NCBI GenBank assembly: GCA_016712505.1
Contig: JADJQY010000042.1
Location: 186,001 to 250,000, forward strand
Direction: 5' to 3'
From: Candidatus Eiseniibacteriota bacterium
GTDB taxonomy: Bacteria; Eisenbacteria; RBG-16-71-46; CAIMUX01
DNA: 64,000 nucleotides
The notes beneath the pieces are model-generated. The model ran no database searches, was not told the DNA's origin, and saw only the letters and a program-made list of their open reading frames with translations. The first letter of the stretch is position 1. Each line of letters begins with the position of its first letter. Shown one piece after another: positions 51,750-62,001 of the stretch. A program made the translations under genes and the position numbers.

Positions 51750-53777
51750 CTATCCGGCGACGTTAATCGCCTCGCGTAGCCCGGGAATGTCATCCGCCCC
51801 CTCGCGCGTCTCCAGGCTGGCACCCTTCAGCGCATTGCCGATCGGTTCGGCCCGACCGCCGAGGTGTTGCTTCAGGAACTGCTCCGCGATGGCATAGCAG
51901 GAGATGTTGTTCTGAGGATGGAAGAAGGTGAGGTGCCCTTCGTCCGGGTAGACGACGTAGGTCACCGGGGTCCGGTTCTTCTTCATGGCCGCCACCAACT
52001 GATCCGACTCGGCCAGGCGTACCCGCACGTCGTTTGCGCCATGAACGATGAGGAGCGGCCGCTCGATCTTCTCCGCATAGGTGAGAGGCGAGCGACTCTC
52101 GAGGAACTTTCGTCCCTCGGCAGTGCGCGGATCGCCGATCCGTTGGTAGAAGATCTCCATCACCGGACCCCAGTAGGCCGGGAACGACTCGAGCATCGTG
52201 ACCAGGCTCGAGACCCCGAAGATGTCGACCCCGCAGGCGAAGGTCTTGGGCGTGTTGGTCAGGCCCCAGAGGACCGAGTAGCCGCCGTAGCTGCCGCCCA
52301 TGATCGCCACCTTGTCCCGCGGCGCGATCCCGCTCTTTACCGCCCAATCGACGGCGTCGAGCAGATCGTCATGCATCTTGCCGCCCCATTCGCCGTTCGA
52401 GGCGTTCAGGAATGCCTTCCCGAACCCGGTCGAGCCGCGGAACTGGACCGCCAGGATCGCGTAACCCCGATTCGCGGCCCACTGGTGGTAGGGGTTATAG
52501 CCCCAGTTGTCGCGGTACCAGGGACCACCGTGAACCTGGAGGATCATCGGAACCGGCTTCGACGGAATCCCGTCGCCGTCCGGATCGGACTCCAGCGGCA
52601 GAGAGAGGTATCCGACCATATCGAGTCCGTCCCGGGTCTTGATCGTGCGGCAGTGCATCTTGGTCAGCGGCTGTCCCTCCAGCGCCTCCCGGTTGGTGAA
52701 GAGCAGGGTCGCCTTCTTCGCCGGACGATCGTAGAGGTAGTACTGCACCGGCCCGTTGTCCATCATGTAGGCCACGATCCAACGCTGGTCGTCGACCGAG
52801 GTGGATCCGATCAGCACCTCCCCGTCGGCCACGGTGCGGAGGTAGTCGAAGTCCTGGGCCACGCTCGGATCGAGCACCTTCCAGCTCCGGCGATCGTAGT
52901 TGAAGGAGACCGCGCGCAGTCTCCCGGTCGTCGGGTGAAGCATCAGATTCTCCGCGTCGGCCCGCGGGTCTTCCGCAACCACCGTTTCCTTGCCCGTGGC
53001 CAGGTCGATCGCGGTCAGGACCGAGGTGTTGCGACCGCGGCTGTCGAACATGTAGAGCGTGGTGCCGTCGGAGTCGATTCCCGCCGGGCCGGTGTTGAAT
53101 TCATCCTCGCGCGGAATGACCGTCCAGGAGGTGAATGTACCGTCGTCTCCGCGCCGTAGAATCTCCTGCCCGCCCTCCGGGCGCTGCGCAATGGCGAACC
53201 GCAGCGCGTAGTCCTCATCCGCGAGGTAGCCGAGGTAGCCGGGATTCTCGTGCACCAGAGTCATGGCGCCGGTGCGAATGTTGAGGCGGTGCACGTCGTG
53301 CAGGGCCGGGTTGCGATTGTTGAGTTGTACCAGGATCTCCTCGGGGTGGCGCGAGCTGACTCCCATCACCTGCGCGCGCACCCCCGCGAACGGGGTCAGG
53401 TCCTTCGCCTCTCCTCCCGCCAAGGGGAGCGAGAAGATGTGGTGATTTTCATCGCCGTCCTTGTCCTTGAGGTAGAGCAGGTGCTGGTTGTCCTGCGCCC
53501 AGAAGTACTGGGTCACCCCACTCCCGCCCAGGTGGGTCATCGCTTTGGCCGCCTTCGGGTCGGTCACCGGGCCGACCCAGATGTTGAGCACCCCTTCCAC
53601 CGGGGCCAGGTACGCCAGTCGACTCCCGTCGGGGCTGATCTGCGCACCCGCCCGATCGGGTGAGCCAAAGAGAACGTCCCGCGGGATGATCGGGGTTTCC
53701 GATCGCGCCGGGGCGGAAAATGCAGCAATCGCCGCCAGCGCCATCAGCGCCGGCAGCTTGATCTGATCCAGGGGCAC
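51750..53777 (-). CDS. Secreted S9-family prolyl oligopeptidase-like serine peptidase
   Basis: A protein of 675 residues from the GTG at 53777, which follows a strong AGGAGGAGG ribosome-binding site; the open frame goes on to 53939. A signal peptide (LPALMALAAIAAFSAPARSE) is followed by a beta-propeller (GAQISPDGSRLAYLAP, LLYLKDKDGDENHH) and the alpha/beta-hydrolase domain. The nucleophile Ser is in GGSYGGYS, Asp in HGANDVRV and His in DEGHLTF, giving an intact triad. It likely degrades peptides in the periplasm or outside the cell. Confidence 0.9.
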   Translation of the reverse strand: MPLDQIKLPALMALAAIAAFSAPARSETPIIPRDVLFGSPDRAGAQISPDGSRLAYLAPVEGVLNIWVGPVTDPKAAKAMTHLGGSGVTQYFWAQDNQHLLYLKDKDGDENHHIFSLPLAGGEAKDLTPFAGVRAQVMGVSSRHPEEILVQLNNRNPALHDVHRLNIRTGAMTLVHENPGYLGYLADEDYALRFAIAQRPEGGQEILRRGDDGTFTSWTVIPREDEFNTGPAGIDSDGTTLYMFDSRGRNTSVLTAIDLATGKETVVAEDPRADAENLMLHPTTGRLRAVSFNYDRRSWKVLDPSVAQDFDYLRTVADGEVLIGSTSVDDQRWIVAYMMDNGPVQYYLYDRPAKKATLLFTNREALEGQPLTKMHCRTIKTRDGLDMVGYLSLPLESDPDGDGIPSKPVPMILQVHGGPWYRDNWGYNPYHQWAANRGYAILAVQFRGSTGFGKAFLNASNGEWGGKMHDDLLDAVDWAVKSGIAPRDKVAIMGGSYGGYSVLWGLTNTPKTFACGVDIFGVSSLVTMLESFPAYWGPVMEIFYQRIGDPRTAEGRKFLESRSPLTYAEKIERPLLIVHGANDVRVRLAESDQLVAAMKKNRTPVTYVVYPDEGHLTFFHPQNNISCYAIAEQFLKQHLGGRAEPIGNALKGASLETREGADDIPGLREAINVAG

Positions 53778-54048
53778 GAGCCACCTCCTCCTGTTGGGCC
53801 AACGCCACGCCCATGGGCATGCGGGCGTGATCTCTCTACGGAATATCTGAGGGCAGGTTTCAGCGCCACGGCCCGCTCGGTGCTCAAACTCGCAGCAAAC
53901 CGCGCCCCTCGCGCGGGCGGTGCCATGCTTCCGAACCAAGCAGCTCCCGGGGAGAGTCGATCGCCCGCGGACCGGCGGGTCGTTCTCCAGTGGACACGCC
54001 GCCCCTACGATGGACTATCCTCTGGGCACGGGAGAAAGGAACCGCTCG

Positions 54049-55737
54049 ATGCCGCGCGTCACCGGGTTCACCGTGGGCCTGCCCTTACTTCTGGGCCTGA
54101 TTCTACTCCTACCTGCCTCCGCCGGTGCGTGTACCTGCGTACAGCTTTCGATTCCCCACGCGTACACCGAGGCGGTTGCCGTCTTCTCTGGTCAGGTGGC
54201 CGCGATCGACCTACCCCCACCAGTGGGAGGTCGCGGCGCGTTCGGGGACCGGATGACCGTTCGCTTCCGCGTCCTCCGCTGCTGGAAGGGCGGAATCCCT
54301 GACACGGTCGCCGTCACGACGATGTTGTTTGACGCGTCCTGCGGTTACCCGTTCCGCGACGGCGAGTCGTATCTCGTCTTCGCGGGAGAAGTGCCGAGTT
54401 TGTATCCAAACACCGATCGCCTTCTTCGCACGTCGCTCTGCTCGGGAAACCTGCCACTCACCCGCGCGCAGTCGGTGATCGATCTTCTCGATCGGATCGT
54501 TAGCCTTCCGGTGTCGCTCTCGCACGAAGGACCAATCGACACGCTGCGGTCCAGCGTTGAACGACAGATCGCAGGCGATCCCGATTCGGTAGCGAGGTTC
54601 GCCCCGCTACTCGCCGCGATTGGCAAGCTCTCCGAGCGCGCATGCGCGTTGTTTTTCGCGCAGTGGCCGGTCTACGACCGGGAAGGTCGTTTGGCCGCGC
54701 TGACGGCGATCCGAGCTGGTGTCGCCGGGTCCGCATCCGCGAACTCGGTGGTCATGCTCGCCCTGGATTGCACGGACTCCGATGTACGGGAGTCAGCCGT
54801 GCTCGCAGCCAAGGCCGTCGGACTCTCGCCTGACAGATTCTTGCCCGCCGCCCTGGAGGCACTCGGGGACAGCAGCGCGACCGCTCGCGCCCGAGGTGCC
54901 TGCATGCTGGCGAGTTCCTCGGACCAACCGATGGTCCAGACCTTCGCCTCTCTCCCCGAGGGCACCGGCCAACCCCCTCCCGTATCCGCGGACAGCCTCG
55001 AACGAAACCTGGAGGCGCCGAGTCTCGGTTTGACCTTTGCCGAGGTTGCCCCCTACGCCCTCCATCCGAGCTCCGCCGTCCGCGAGGCAGCGCTTCGGTG
55101 CTTCCCGCGTCTGCAGGGGACGTTCGTGGAACGCGATCGATGGCTGGAGCAGATGCTTGCGAGCCCGCTTCCGGGGTTGGCCGAAGCCGCGATCGAGGTC
55201 GCCGGCGAGATGCTCCGCACCGATCCGGGCCTCGAAGGGGTTCTCGATGTCGCGATTTCGCAGGATCCAGCGTCAGCCGGAATCGTGATCCGATCGGTGG
55301 TCGCCTCCGGACGGCCCTACGCGATCTGCCGACTCGCCGGGCGGGCGGGGCGTAGCTCCGACCCAAGTGCGCGCATCGCAGCCTTCCACCTGGTCCGCAC
55401 ACCGCTGTGCGCCGATGACCTGCTCCGGGCAGGCCTCGACGACGCCGTCGAGCGCGTTCGCCTGGCCGCGTTCGAGTCGGCCTACATGCGCGGGCGATTT
55501 CCGGAGTATGTCCGACCTCGCCTCCTCGCCGCATTGACCAGCGGCGAGCTCGATCGCGTTCGCTGGGCCACATCGCTCCTGGGTCGGTCGCTGCCACGCG
55601 CGCGCTTCTCCCGAGCGACCCTTGCGGCGCTCGCCGCCCACGACAACCGGGAGATCGTAGTCCTCACGCAGGACCTGTTGCAGAGGATCGAGGAGAACCC
55701 CGGCGGGTGGGGTGCGTACCCGCAGCGCTCTCGCTAG
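54049..55737 (+). CDS. Secreted protein with NTR/TIMP-like start and HEAT-like repeats
   Basis: A protein of 562 residues. A signal peptide (GLPLLLGLILLLPASAGA) leads directly into ACTCVQL, and then VFSGQVAAI, FRVLRCWKG and GESYLVFAG, the pattern of bacterial netrin/TIMP-like (NTR) domains with a Cys at the mature start. The remainder, from about residue 150, is alpha-helical with HEAT-like repeats (DVRESAVLAAKAVG, AVREAALRCFP, RVRLAAFESAYM). The start is the ATG at 54049 after GGAGAAAGGA. The function is unknown, probably a binding role at the cell surface. Confidence 0.68.
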   Translation: MPRVTGFTVGLPLLLGLILLLPASAGACTCVQLSIPHAYTEAVAVFSGQVAAIDLPPPVGGRGAFGDRMTVRFRVLRCWKGGIPDTVAVTTMLFDASCGYPFRDGESYLVFAGEVPSLYPNTDRLLRTSLCSGNLPLTRAQSVIDLLDRIVSLPVSLSHEGPIDTLRSSVERQIAGDPDSVARFAPLLAAIGKLSERACALFFAQWPVYDREGRLAALTAIRAGVAGSASANSVVMLALDCTDSDVRESAVLAAKAVGLSPDRFLPAALEALGDSSATARARGACMLASSSDQPMVQTFASLPEGTGQPPPVSADSLERNLEAPSLGLTFAEVAPYALHPSSAVREAALRCFPRLQGTFVERDRWLEQMLASPLPGLAEAAIEVAGEMLRTDPGLEGVLDVAISQDPASAGIVIRSVVASGRPYAICRLAGRAGRSSDPSARIAAFHLVRTPLCADDLLRAGLDDAVERVRLAAFESAYMRGRFPEYVRPRLLAALTSGELDRVRWATSLLGRSLPRARFSRATLAALAAHDNREIVVLTQDLLQRIEENPGGWGAYPQRSR

Positions 55738-55885
55738 GCGGCACCTGCGGGGCAGCGTCGGGAGGAGAGCGATCGAGATGTACCGGGCGCGGCATACGCG
55801 ACACCGTCAAGAGCACCCTGGTGCGCATTTCCACCGTGCCATGAAGTATCAGGACAGCGCACTCGGCGCGGGTCACGCCTCCGTG

Positions 55886-55913
55886 CTCCAACTCTCCCCG
55901 GGGAGAGTTGGAG
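55886..55913. terminator. Perfect 28-bp palindrome between convergent genes
   Basis: CTCCAACTCTCCCC is followed directly by its exact reverse complement GGGGAGAGTTGGAG. It lies between the HEAT-repeat gene and the DUF937 gene, which converge, so a bidirectional terminator is the simplest reading. A protein-binding palindrome is less likely. Confidence 0.6.
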
Positions 55914-55928
55914 CGAGAATGAGGCAGG

Positions 55929-56528
55929 TCAGAACAGCTTCTTCGCGAGATTGAGGACGTCGTCGAGGGCGGAGCCATCCTTGTCGGCATCGAGGAAGGA
56001 ACTGAGGCCACCGAGCAGCGACCCGGCATTGCCACCGCCGAGACCACCCAGACCTGGGATGCCGGCGCCGGCGTGCGCGCCGGACTGGGGAGCCGCGTGG
56101 CCTCCGCCGCCCGCCATCTGCTTGGCCATCGCCCCCATCGCGATGCTGGCCACAACCGGGAGCATCTTCCTGAGGATCGCCGAGTCGATCCCGGACTTGG
56201 CAGAGGCGTGGGCGGCCACGTTCCGACTCGCATCCTTGCTGCCGAGAATGTGCCCCAGGATTCCGTTGCCGTCGGCGATGCCGGCTTCGGAAATCGCCTG
56301 CGTCGGATCTTCGTGATACCGGGCGTGGCCGCCGGACTGGAGGGCACCGAGGAGTGACTCCAGCCCGCCGGCCTGGGAGGTGTTACGACTCAGCCCGCGA
56401 GCCAGTGCGGGAAGCAACTGCTCGATTGCCCCCTTCGCCGCCCCTTCCTCGAGTCCGAACTGCTGCGCCATCTGGCGAACCGCTCCGCCATTCCCGGCGC
56501 TCATGACTGCTTCGAGCAAATTCAACAT
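55929..56528 (-). CDS. DUF937 (YidB-like) protein
   Basis: A protein of 199 residues. MLNLLEAVMSAGNGGAVRQM and LEEGAAKGAIEQLLPALARGL form the first DUF937 unit; a second helical unit ends LRKMLPVVASIAMGAMAKQ. A Gly/Ala/His-rich linker and LSSFLDADKDGSALDDVLNLAKKLF close the protein. DUF937 proteins have no established biochemical function. The gene is intact with an AGGAGGATAT-type ribosome-binding site. Confidence 0.82.
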   Translation of the reverse strand: MLNLLEAVMSAGNGGAVRQMAQQFGLEEGAAKGAIEQLLPALARGLSRNTSQAGGLESLLGALQSGGHARYHEDPTQAISEAGIADGNGILGHILGSKDASRNVAAHASAKSGIDSAILRKMLPVVASIAMGAMAKQMAGGGGHAAPQSGAHAGAGIPGLGGLGGGNAGSLLGGLSSFLDADKDGSALDDVLNLAKKLF

Positions 56529-56722
56529 ATCCTCCTGGGAGTTCGTGCAGAGTGGAAAGTCGGTTCAGGGTAGGCTTTCACCCTACACGGATCCCCCCCG
56601 GCGCTCAACCGACATGGGCGATCCGACGATGCGCGGAGTCAGTTGGCGTGGCACCGGAGGGCGAAGGTCGACGCCGGTCGGCGCAATCCCAGGACCCAGC
56701 CCGTGCCGCGTGCCGACAAGAC

Positions 56723-58897
56723 TCAGCGATGGAGGACCACTCGAACCGCGGCACTCGCTCCCGTCACCGTTCCGCGCGCGAAGTAGACTCCTGCCGGGGC
56801 CGGCGCACCGCCGCCAGTACGACGATCCCAGACCGCTTCCGCTCGCCCTACGCCTACCGGGCGCGGAGAGAGGGCACGGACGAGCCTGCCCTGCAAGTCG
56901 TAGAGCGAGAGACCCGGCACCTCGTTCACTCGGGACTCCAAGCGGAACCTGAGTTCACCACCTGACCGGTCGAGTCGGATCGAGAGCGGGGACCGCCCGG
57001 GTGAAACCTCCGACTCCGCATTTGCGGGCAGGCATTGACCGTCGATGAGGAGAAGACTAGCGAAGGAGTCCGCGACAAAGATCTGATCGCCGTGAAGAGC
57101 GAGGTTGGTGGGCGAGAATGGCATCGCGGTCCCGCCGGCCAGCACGGGATGGTTCAGTTCGGAAAGATCGATCAGGGAGATCCCACCTGACCACATCTGA
57201 GCAGAGTAGAGCCACGTTCCTTGAAACTCCACGTTCAGCGGCTCTCCCGGGACCTGGAGACTCCCGCGCAGTTGAGGGTACTGGGGCGCCTCCCGATCGA
57301 ACAGAAGGAGATCGGGTTGCCCCCAGGCCCACGCGGCGCCGTGAACACAGATCCGCTCTTCATCCACCTCGATCCCACGAATAACGTCCAATCCGAGCGC
57401 CAGGCTGTGGAGCACGACCGGGGCAGCTGGGTTGATCACGGCGAGTACGACCAACCCCATCACGCTATCGGTCACGTAGGCGCGATGCCCGATCGCCTGA
57501 GCCCCGACAACGCTGCCCGGAGAGTCCCAGACGCCGAGCAACTGCGGGTGTAGAGGATCGGAGAGGTCCACGATCGAGAGACCTCCGTACCCGGAGGCAA
57601 CGAATGCGCGATTGCCGGAAACCGATACCTCATTTGCCTGAATCGGAAGAGTCGCCACCACGCTAGGGGAAGCGGGGTTCCCGATATCGATCACTTCCAG
57701 GTTTGTCGTCTCCGCGGCAATCGCGTAGCCACCGTAGAGAGCAACATCCCGAGCCGGAGCCAGAGTTTCTGCGGAGCCCACGAGCTCGGGCGCGCCACTC
57801 GCCAGCGACACGATCAGGAGCCCGGACGAACCGGCAGCGACGTAGGCCAAGTCGTCGCGCACCACCACGGCACGCGGGCTGGTGTATTGCGGAAGTTCCA
57901 GCCTCACCTGCGCCGGAGAGGAGGGTTCGGAGAAGTCAACGACGTCGAAGCCACCCAGGTGGCCGAGGTAGGCGTGGGTCCCGACGGCAAAGAGACACAA
58001 CGGTGACTCCAGGGTGGGCACGCTTCCAACGAGCGCCGGCTCCGTAGGGCTGGAGAGGTCCAAGGCGCTCACTCGGCCCCATGCCCCGGCCAGGAGGACA
58101 TCACCGGAAGCGAGGAGATCGTAGGCCTCCCGGGGCAGGTTCCCCATGGCTTGTGGCAGGTCTGGGTTGCTGACGTCGAAGAGACGAATGGACGTACTGT
58201 CCGAGAGGTACAGAACTCCCGAGTGAAACACCACACTCTGGGTCTGCGTGATACCGCCGTACGTTCCGCGCACCAGTGGAAGAGCAGGGTCGGACACATC
58301 CACAATCACCAAGCCGAATCCGTATGCGCCGACGTACAGCCGATCTCCCTCGAGATGGAGAGCGAGCGGGTGCCCCGGAAGGGTTACGTTACCGACGACG
58401 TAGGGCGCGGTGAGGTTCGACACGTCCACAACGTCGATTCCGCCGTCCCAGTTCGCGACATAGACCAAATCACCGCTGGCCGCGATCGCTTGGCTCGTAG
58501 CAGATCCAAGCGCCAGAGAGGAGCGGAAGACCGGAGCACTGGGGTTGGCCAGGTCATAGCACGACAGATAGCAGGTCTCCAGGCCATGTGCGACGAACAT
58601 CCGGGATCCGTCGAGGTTGATTGCGAGGGTCGGCGGATCGAGGGAAAGCGCGGCGAGCGGCGAGGGATCGTCGGGATCGCTGATATCGAACAGCTCCACC
58701 CCCCCGTAGAAGTTGACGCACCCTAGGAGATCACCCTCACCATCGATCCCGCGGATCTCTCCGGGAAGCGCCACGGAGTTGGCGACCCGCAGGTGGGATC
58801 CCCAGTCGGTGCAGTCGGACGCTGTTCCGGTGTTGATGTTGGCTGCGCAGAGAAACAAGGCGAGGTGGAAGGTCCTCGCGGCCAAGGGAACACGCAT
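56723..58897 (-). CDS. Secreted LVIVD-repeat beta-propeller protein with FlgD-like end
   Basis: A protein of 724 residues from the ATG at 58897, which follows GGAGG. A signal peptide (TFHLALFLCAANINTGTA) precedes at least ten LVIVD-type repeats (GGVELFDISDPDDPSPLA, GGIDVVDVSNLTAPYVVG, FGLVIVDVSDPALPLV, GGLSIVDLSDPLHPQLLG, GGISLIDLSELNHPVLAG), forming one or two propellers. It ends in an FlgD-like domain (LYDLQGRLVRALS, PAPAGVYFARGTV ... VVLHR). No catalytic residues are apparent; it is likely a surface or extracellular binding protein. Confidence 0.8.
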   Translation of the reverse strand: MRVPLAARTFHLALFLCAANINTGTASDCTDWGSHLRVANSVALPGEIRGIDGEGDLLGCVNFYGGVELFDISDPDDPSPLAALSLDPPTLAINLDGSRMFVAHGLETCYLSCYDLANPSAPVFRSSLALGSATSQAIAASGDLVYVANWDGGIDVVDVSNLTAPYVVGNVTLPGHPLALHLEGDRLYVGAYGFGLVIVDVSDPALPLVRGTYGGITQTQSVVFHSGVLYLSDSTSIRLFDVSNPDLPQAMGNLPREAYDLLASGDVLLAGAWGRVSALDLSSPTEPALVGSVPTLESPLCLFAVGTHAYLGHLGGFDVVDFSEPSSPAQVRLELPQYTSPRAVVVRDDLAYVAAGSSGLLIVSLASGAPELVGSAETLAPARDVALYGGYAIAAETTNLEVIDIGNPASPSVVATLPIQANEVSVSGNRAFVASGYGGLSIVDLSDPLHPQLLGVWDSPGSVVGAQAIGHRAYVTDSVMGLVVLAVINPAAPVVLHSLALGLDVIRGIEVDEERICVHGAAWAWGQPDLLLFDREAPQYPQLRGSLQVPGEPLNVEFQGTWLYSAQMWSGGISLIDLSELNHPVLAGGTAMPFSPTNLALHGDQIFVADSFASLLLIDGQCLPANAESEVSPGRSPLSIRLDRSGGELRFRLESRVNEVPGLSLYDLQGRLVRALSPRPVGVGRAEAVWDRRTGGGAPAPAGVYFARGTVTGASAAVRVVLHR

Positions 58898-59106
58898 CGT
58901 GTCCTCCTTCTCTTGAGGCTTCGCGGGGACGGGCGGGGGAAGCTGCCGAGAGTCAGCTCTGCGCGGCCCCAATCACGCTGACCAGTATAGAGGGGAGTCA
59001 TCCGCGGTACAACCGCGCGGTCGGGAGGGAACCGGCTGGACCGCAAGGGTCCTGATCGATCGGCAAGGGCGCGCGGCACCGGAGGGGCCCCAGAAACACG
59101 CAGAAA

Positions 59107-59140
59107 CGGCCACTCCCGCCGCGTACGACGAGAGTGGCCG
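59107..59140 (-). terminator. Hairpin downstream of the clan-CD-like secreted gene
   Basis: CGGCCACTC and GAGTGGCCG form a perfect 9-bp stem about 24 nt beyond the stop at 59164. On the minus strand a T-rich stretch follows (TTTCTGCGTGTTTCTGG). Confidence 0.6.
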
Positions 59141-59163
59141 CTGACCATTCTTTCGAACCGTGG

Positions 59164-62001
59164 CTACCTCACGATCGTCACCGGCGTCGACCGGACCTCC
59201 CCCGCGACCGAAAGGCGAGCGAAGTAGGTGCCGTTTGCCGCGCGGTGTCCGCGGTCGTCGTTGCCGTCCCAGCTCACGATGTAGCGGGCGGCGGGCTGCA
59301 CGCCGTCGACCAGGGTGCGCACGGCGCGGCCGTTCACGTCATGGATGGTCAATGTCGTGCGGGAACCACCGACTCCCGTGGGCAGCGCGTAGGTGAAGGT
59401 GGTGCCGTACGCGGTCGGATTCGGCGCGGCCGGGGCGAGCGACAGCACGGCGCCGAGCGGCGCGATCGCGGCGTCGCTCTGAGACTGCAGGACGAGGTGG
59501 ACGTAGCTGCTGGTCTCGCGGCCCAGTCCGTCCTTCACCACAAGCTCGATGGTGCGGTCGGGCGCGTTCATCTCGTCGCCGGAGGAAAGGTAGTCGAGCG
59601 GGGCGCAGACGTTCGGCCCGGTCCCGATCTCCTGGCCGGTCTCGTCGAGCCAGCGCAGGCTGAGCGGCGCCGCGCCGGAGGCGGTGCCGACAAAGCAGAC
59701 CATGGAGCCGGGTGCGACCGTGGTGCCGTCGACCGGCGAGAGGATCTTGCCCTGCGGCATGGTCGCGTCGGCCCAGCAGCAGAACTCGACCGGGACGGCG
59801 CCGGTGCCGGTGCCGATCAGACCGCTCACGATGTAGCAGGGGCACACCTTGCTCGCCGCATCGTCGATCGTCGGCTCGTAGTAGCCGAGTTCGAGACTGG
59901 TGATCGTGAGCACGTCGACTGGAGTGCGGACACCGTCGATGGCGGCGTTCCACCCCTGCGTGCGGAGGGCATCCACGACCGTCTGCGGGTCGATCACACT
60001 GACCGTACCGCCGGTAACCAGGTTGTGCCAGCCGGTGTTCATCACGCGCTGGATCCGACCGTTCGGTCCGATTTCCGCCGACCAGCGACCGCCGCCGCCC
60101 CGCACCTCGTAGTTGCCGATCCGACGACTCCACTTGAGACGGATGGAGGTGGGGAAGGTGCTGTTCGGATCATCGCCCCCTCCGACTTCATGGATACCCT
60201 GCCAGGCGTAGTCGGCGCCTTCGTAGACGCCGCCCTGCGGCGTGCCCGGCCACTGCGCGGCAATCTGGCTCGCCAGGGCGATCGCCGCGGTCTCGGTAGG
60301 CAGCACCGGCTTGGAGGTCTGCCAGGCGAGCCACTGCGACGCATCGACGTACTCGTAGTTCCCCGTCGCCTCATCGACCCGCAGCTCGTAAGGACCGACG
60401 ATCAGGTTCCGGCTCCCATCGCCGGACGAACCGATCGTGCCGCCGCAGAGCACCCCCTGACTCTGGCAGATGGCATTCGCGATCGATCGCACGTAGGTGT
60501 CGTTGACGTTCGCCGGGACGACGTTGTAGCACGGCAGGGTCTGCGTGATCGGGGCGCGAAGCAGGAGAGGGTCGATGGCGACATCCATCCCCTGGTTGGT
60601 GAGCCGCGGGAGCAGGCTGGCGTTGGCCGGCTGGGCGTAGCGCGCGCGGTCCCGAATCAGTGCGACCGAGAAGGGATCCTGGTTCTCGCGAGCGAAGATC
60701 CCGAGGTCGTAGGTCCACCAGTGGTAGTAGTTGTTGTTCGGAGCATCGTCCGACACGCTCCCCTGGCCCCAGACGTGGTCCCCTCCGTTGTCGGCGGTCT
60801 CTGCGATCACCACCGCGGTGCCCCCTCCGTTGTGGAGGTCGAGTGAGTAGGCCCAGGACGAGCGGACGCCGTGCGCGCTGTCGAAGATCCCGCTATCGAC
60901 CATCCGCTTGGCCCAGGTCTTCCCGTAGTTCTTGTCGTTGACGTTCGACGAAGCACCAAGAACCATGTGCAGTCCGTCCATCGCTTCGTACCAGTAGTCC
61001 CAGGTGTCGCCGGTGAGGGTCTTGCAACTGCTCATCGCGTGCCACTCGCAGTTTCCGTTCCCCCAGGAACCACGAGCGTCACCCGGGCAGGCGACCTGAT
61101 CATCGACCTCGACTCCGAAGATGAACGATCCGAGCTCCTCGTCGTAATACCAGTCGTCACGGTTCTGGCTGCCGTGACCCGAGAAGTACGAGAGGTCGGC
61201 CCAGTCCAGGTGATCGGTATTGCACCCGCTGCCGGTGTCATCTCGCTTGTAGTGATGCTCGTGAGCGTCGGAGTTGCCGTGCCCACCATTGTCCCAGCTC
61301 CCAGGCAGGTGATCGCGCAAACCGCGCGCGTCGTTGTCGCACTTGCTCAGATCGTTGTCTCCGGGGTACGAGTTCACCCAGTCGTAGTGGAGGATCGGCA
61401 CCCCGGCGGTCGGACCATGGTCGGGATCGACCGGAGAGTATCCCGCGGTCAGTTCCACGATCTGGATCGGGGCGTCGCCTCCGACCGTGATCCGGAGTCC
61501 CTGGGCGTAGACCGCGCGTGCGGAGAGGATCTGCGAGAGGTCGTGCGCATTGGCGTCGCCCGTGGCGAACGGGCTCCAACCCTCGTCGGTCAGGGCCGAG
61601 ATCTGAACGGTTCCGGGGTGAACACCGTTCGTCGCGAAGGCAACCTGGTCGATCCACCGTGGCGCCCCGGTGAAGGTGAACTCCAGGGCGGCGGCTGGAG
61701 TGAGGAGGATTCCGGTCGATCGGTCCTCATCGGTCAGCCGCGCCAACTGGGCCTCGTCGATCGATTCCCCGACGAGATCGGCCGAGAGGCGGAGCACCGC
61801 CACGCTCGATTCGAGCCGGTTCGCCGGATCACCAAATGCCGTTCCTTCGGCGCGGGGGAACCTGCTCTCGGCATTCCCGAAGTGATTCGCGGCGGGGCTG
61901 ACCAGCGGGGTGAGCATGAAGAGGGTCGTCAGCCCGACGGCACCGAGGCCGCGAAGGGGACGATTGGGGAGGGGGGTCTGGAGTCTTCTCTGGCCTGACA
62001 T
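59164..62001 (-). CDS. Secreted DUF6345/clan-CD-like protein with His-Cys dyad and FlgD-like end
   Basis: A protein of 945 residues from the ATG at 62001 after AGGAGA. The signal peptide is LGAVGLTTLFMLTPLVSPAA. A first domain of about 190 residues looks like a beta-sandwich. The central domain has DLSYFSGHGSQN and, about 40 residues later, WHAMSSCKTL: a Gly-His-Gly and a Ser-Cys arranged as in caspase/legumain-fold (clan CD) peptidases. I recall a similar core in DUF6345 proteins. After it come Trp-rich regions, an Ig-like PKD-type domain and the FlgD-like end (IHDVNGRAVRTLVDG, NGTYFARLSV ... VTIVR). Peptidase activity is inferred only. Confidence 0.7.
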   Translation of the reverse strand: MSGQRRLQTPLPNRPLRGLGAVGLTTLFMLTPLVSPAANHFGNAESRFPRAEGTAFGDPANRLESSVAVLRLSADLVGESIDEAQLARLTDEDRSTGILLTPAAALEFTFTGAPRWIDQVAFATNGVHPGTVQISALTDEGWSPFATGDANAHDLSQILSARAVYAQGLRITVGGDAPIQIVELTAGYSPVDPDHGPTAGVPILHYDWVNSYPGDNDLSKCDNDARGLRDHLPGSWDNGGHGNSDAHEHHYKRDDTGSGCNTDHLDWADLSYFSGHGSQNRDDWYYDEELGSFIFGVEVDDQVACPGDARGSWGNGNCEWHAMSSCKTLTGDTWDYWYEAMDGLHMVLGASSNVNDKNYGKTWAKRMVDSGIFDSAHGVRSSWAYSLDLHNGGGTAVVIAETADNGGDHVWGQGSVSDDAPNNNYYHWWTYDLGIFARENQDPFSVALIRDRARYAQPANASLLPRLTNQGMDVAIDPLLLRAPITQTLPCYNVVPANVNDTYVRSIANAICQSQGVLCGGTIGSSGDGSRNLIVGPYELRVDEATGNYEYVDASQWLAWQTSKPVLPTETAAIALASQIAAQWPGTPQGGVYEGADYAWQGIHEVGGGDDPNSTFPTSIRLKWSRRIGNYEVRGGGGRWSAEIGPNGRIQRVMNTGWHNLVTGGTVSVIDPQTVVDALRTQGWNAAIDGVRTPVDVLTITSLELGYYEPTIDDAASKVCPCYIVSGLIGTGTGAVPVEFCCWADATMPQGKILSPVDGTTVAPGSMVCFVGTASGAAPLSLRWLDETGQEIGTGPNVCAPLDYLSSGDEMNAPDRTIELVVKDGLGRETSSYVHLVLQSQSDAAIAPLGAVLSLAPAAPNPTAYGTTFTYALPTGVGGSRTTLTIHDVNGRAVRTLVDGVQPAARYIVSWDGNDDRGHRAANGTYFARLSVAGEVRSTPVTIVR

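Noticed and set aside
55886..55913. Perfect palindrome as an operator or mobile-element end
   Set aside because: It lies between two convergent stops with no promoter nearby, so a shared terminator explains it more simply.
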